Notes under the pieces: generated by a model
What the model saw: the letters and a program-made list of their open reading frames with translations, nothing else
The model's database searches: none
What the model was told of the DNA's origin: nothing
Shown: one piece after another, positions 12,593-13,278 of the stretch
Layout of the letters: each line of letters opens with the position of its first letter
Position numbering within the stretch: position 1 is the first letter of the stretch
Translations under genes and position numbers: made by a program
Source of the DNA: Ferroglobus sp964463865
Lineage (GTDB): Archaea > Halobacteriota > Archaeoglobi > Archaeoglobales > Archaeoglobaceae
NCBI GenBank assembly: GCA_964463865.1
Contig: CAYXDX010000043.1
Coordinates: 1-13,278, forward strand
Length of the DNA stretch: 13,278 nt
Direction: 5' to 3'

Positions 12593-13153
12593 TCATCCTC
12601 TCACGTACTTTACGATCCACGCACTGACAAAAAACAATCCAAAAATTGTAGCTATTAATTGAAACAACCCATAGAATAAAAGCAAACTTTCTCTGATTAA
12701 ATGGTGCTCTGTGAAAAGCACATCATAAGCTGAAGGTATCAGTGTTAGGGCAGAGTAGAGCAGTACAAAAACTAAAAATCCAATAACAGCCCATTTTCCG
12801 ACCTCGATATTGGTGTAGAGGAAAATCGAAGCACAGATTATTAAACCTGATAATAGAGTGTACTCGGTTACAGCAAAGCTGTCGTGAGTTGGGAAGACGT
12901 TTGGGAATAATCTGTAGGTTGATATCAAGAATACATAAGCCAGAAGAGAGATTGAAAAAGGTATGGCAGATTTCTTATTCTCCACCTCCATGCTCAGAAA
13001 AATCAAACCGATTAGTGAGATTGCCGCAAGCAAACCTCCGAATTCGTAAAAAGACAATTCTGTAAATACTACGTAGATCAGATAGTTCATAAACACTAAC
13101 GAAGTTAAAAACGATGAAATAAAAATTTTAAAAAATTTGAGAATTTTTGGCAT
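12593..13153 (-). CDS. Unrecognised polytopic membrane protein
   Basis: This 186-residue protein is almost entirely hydrophobic. About six membrane segments can be placed near residues 8-30, 36-55, 63-80, 97-113, 120-140 and 155-183. I recognise no family motif, and there is no histidine, cysteine or charged pattern that suggests a cofactor. The basic N-terminus (MPKILKFFK) suggests it stays inside. Its base composition is more AT-rich than the metabolic genes to the left. The start ATG has GGTGATC three bases upstream, a seven-base match to the 16S rRNA 3' end, which supports the start and suggests that the mRNA has a leader. Confidence 0.65.
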   Translation of the reverse strand: MPKILKFFKIFISSFLTSLVFMNYLIYVVFTELSFYEFGGLLAAISLIGLIFLSMEVENKKSAIPFSISLLAYVFLISTYRLFPNVFPTHDSFAVTEYTLLSGLIICASIFLYTNIEVGKWAVIGFLVFVLLYSALTLIPSAYDVLFTEHHLIRESLLLFYGLFQLIATIFGLFFVSAWIVKYVRG

Positions 13154-13155
13154 AG

Positions 13156-13162
13156 GATCACC
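13156..13162 (-). promoter_or_regulatory. Shine-Dalgarno sequence of the 186-residue membrane protein
   Basis: GGTGATC on the minus strand is complementary over seven bases to the 16S rRNA 3' end and ends two to three bases before the ATG. The close spacing is a little short but still supports this start. Confidence 0.5.
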
Positions 13163-13278
13163 CTATCTGCACTTATGGTTTGTTTTTTCGTCCTATACCA
13201 GTTCTGAATATAACAATTTACCACACTACCACATCCTCTGATAGATAATACTAATCTCCTCAGTTCCCTCAACAATCT

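Noticed and set aside
13226..13278. Possible C-terminal end of another minus-strand gene entering from the right edge
   Set aside because: A frame ending in TAG at 13226-13228 is open to the edge, and a second frame is open too. About 17 codons with no recognisable motif are not enough to choose or call a gene.

Overview
The window looks like chromosome of a thermophilic euryarchaeon, most likely one of the Archaeoglobaceae (Archaeoglobus, Ferroglobus or Geoglobus). The reasons are a Sir2 protein very close to the Archaeoglobus Sir2-Af1 type, a coenzyme F420H2:NADP+ oxidoreductase, a two-domain protein disulfide oxidoreductase, Lut-type iron-sulfur/LUD proteins, and a secreted multiheme cytochrome c with an archaeal PGF-CTERM-like tail. 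No rRNA, tRNA, CRISPR array or insertion sequence was seen. The genus assignment is inference by eye.

Layout. 1-305: AT-rich leader of a sirtuin gene (306-1067, +). 1064-1453 (-): a small MgtC/SapB membrane protein. 1500-2228 (-): a histone-deacetylase-family gene interrupted by one in-frame TAG. 2338-3006 (+): protein disulfide oxidoreductase. 3017-4612 (-): an APC-superfamily amino-acid permease fused to a C-terminal nucleotidyltransferase domain. 4668-6154 (+): two overlapping Lut-like genes (a short LUD protein and a LUD protein with two [4Fe-4S] motifs). 6107-8430 (-): ilvD and the F420H2:NADP+ oxidoreductase gene. 8499-9305 (+): an amidohydrolase-2 family enzyme. 9550-10878 (+): a cytochrome with eight CXXCH motifs and one CXXCK. 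10879-11720 (-): a membrane protein with a 31-codon ORF translationally coupled upstream. 11789-12428 (+): a VapBC-type toxin-antitoxin pair. 12593-13153 (-): an unrecognised polytopic membrane protein.

How the parts relate. The left part carries housekeeping and redox or deacylation functions. The central Lut-like pair and the divergent permease probably share one promoter region and may handle an organic or amino acid carbon source. ilvD (branched-chain amino acid synthesis) lies just downstream of the F420/NADP hydride-transfer enzyme, which supplies NADPH for biosynthesis. The cytochrome sits alone behind its own promoter and the strongest ribosome binding site of any first gene here, and is the best candidate for unusual biochemistry. 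The right end is accessory: toxin-antitoxin genes, unknown membrane proteins and higher AT content.

A regular regulatory pattern is visible. Many first genes have a TATA-like box centred about 24-27 bases before the start codon and no Shine-Dalgarno sequence, which predicts leaderless mRNAs. Downstream genes in operons and the cytochrome gene have Shine-Dalgarno sequences. No single multi-gene undescribed system is proven here. The most promising leads are the nine-motif CXXCK cytochrome, the permease-nucleotidyltransferase fusion, the amber-interrupted deacetylase gene, and the divergent toxin-antitoxin/small-ORF control region.
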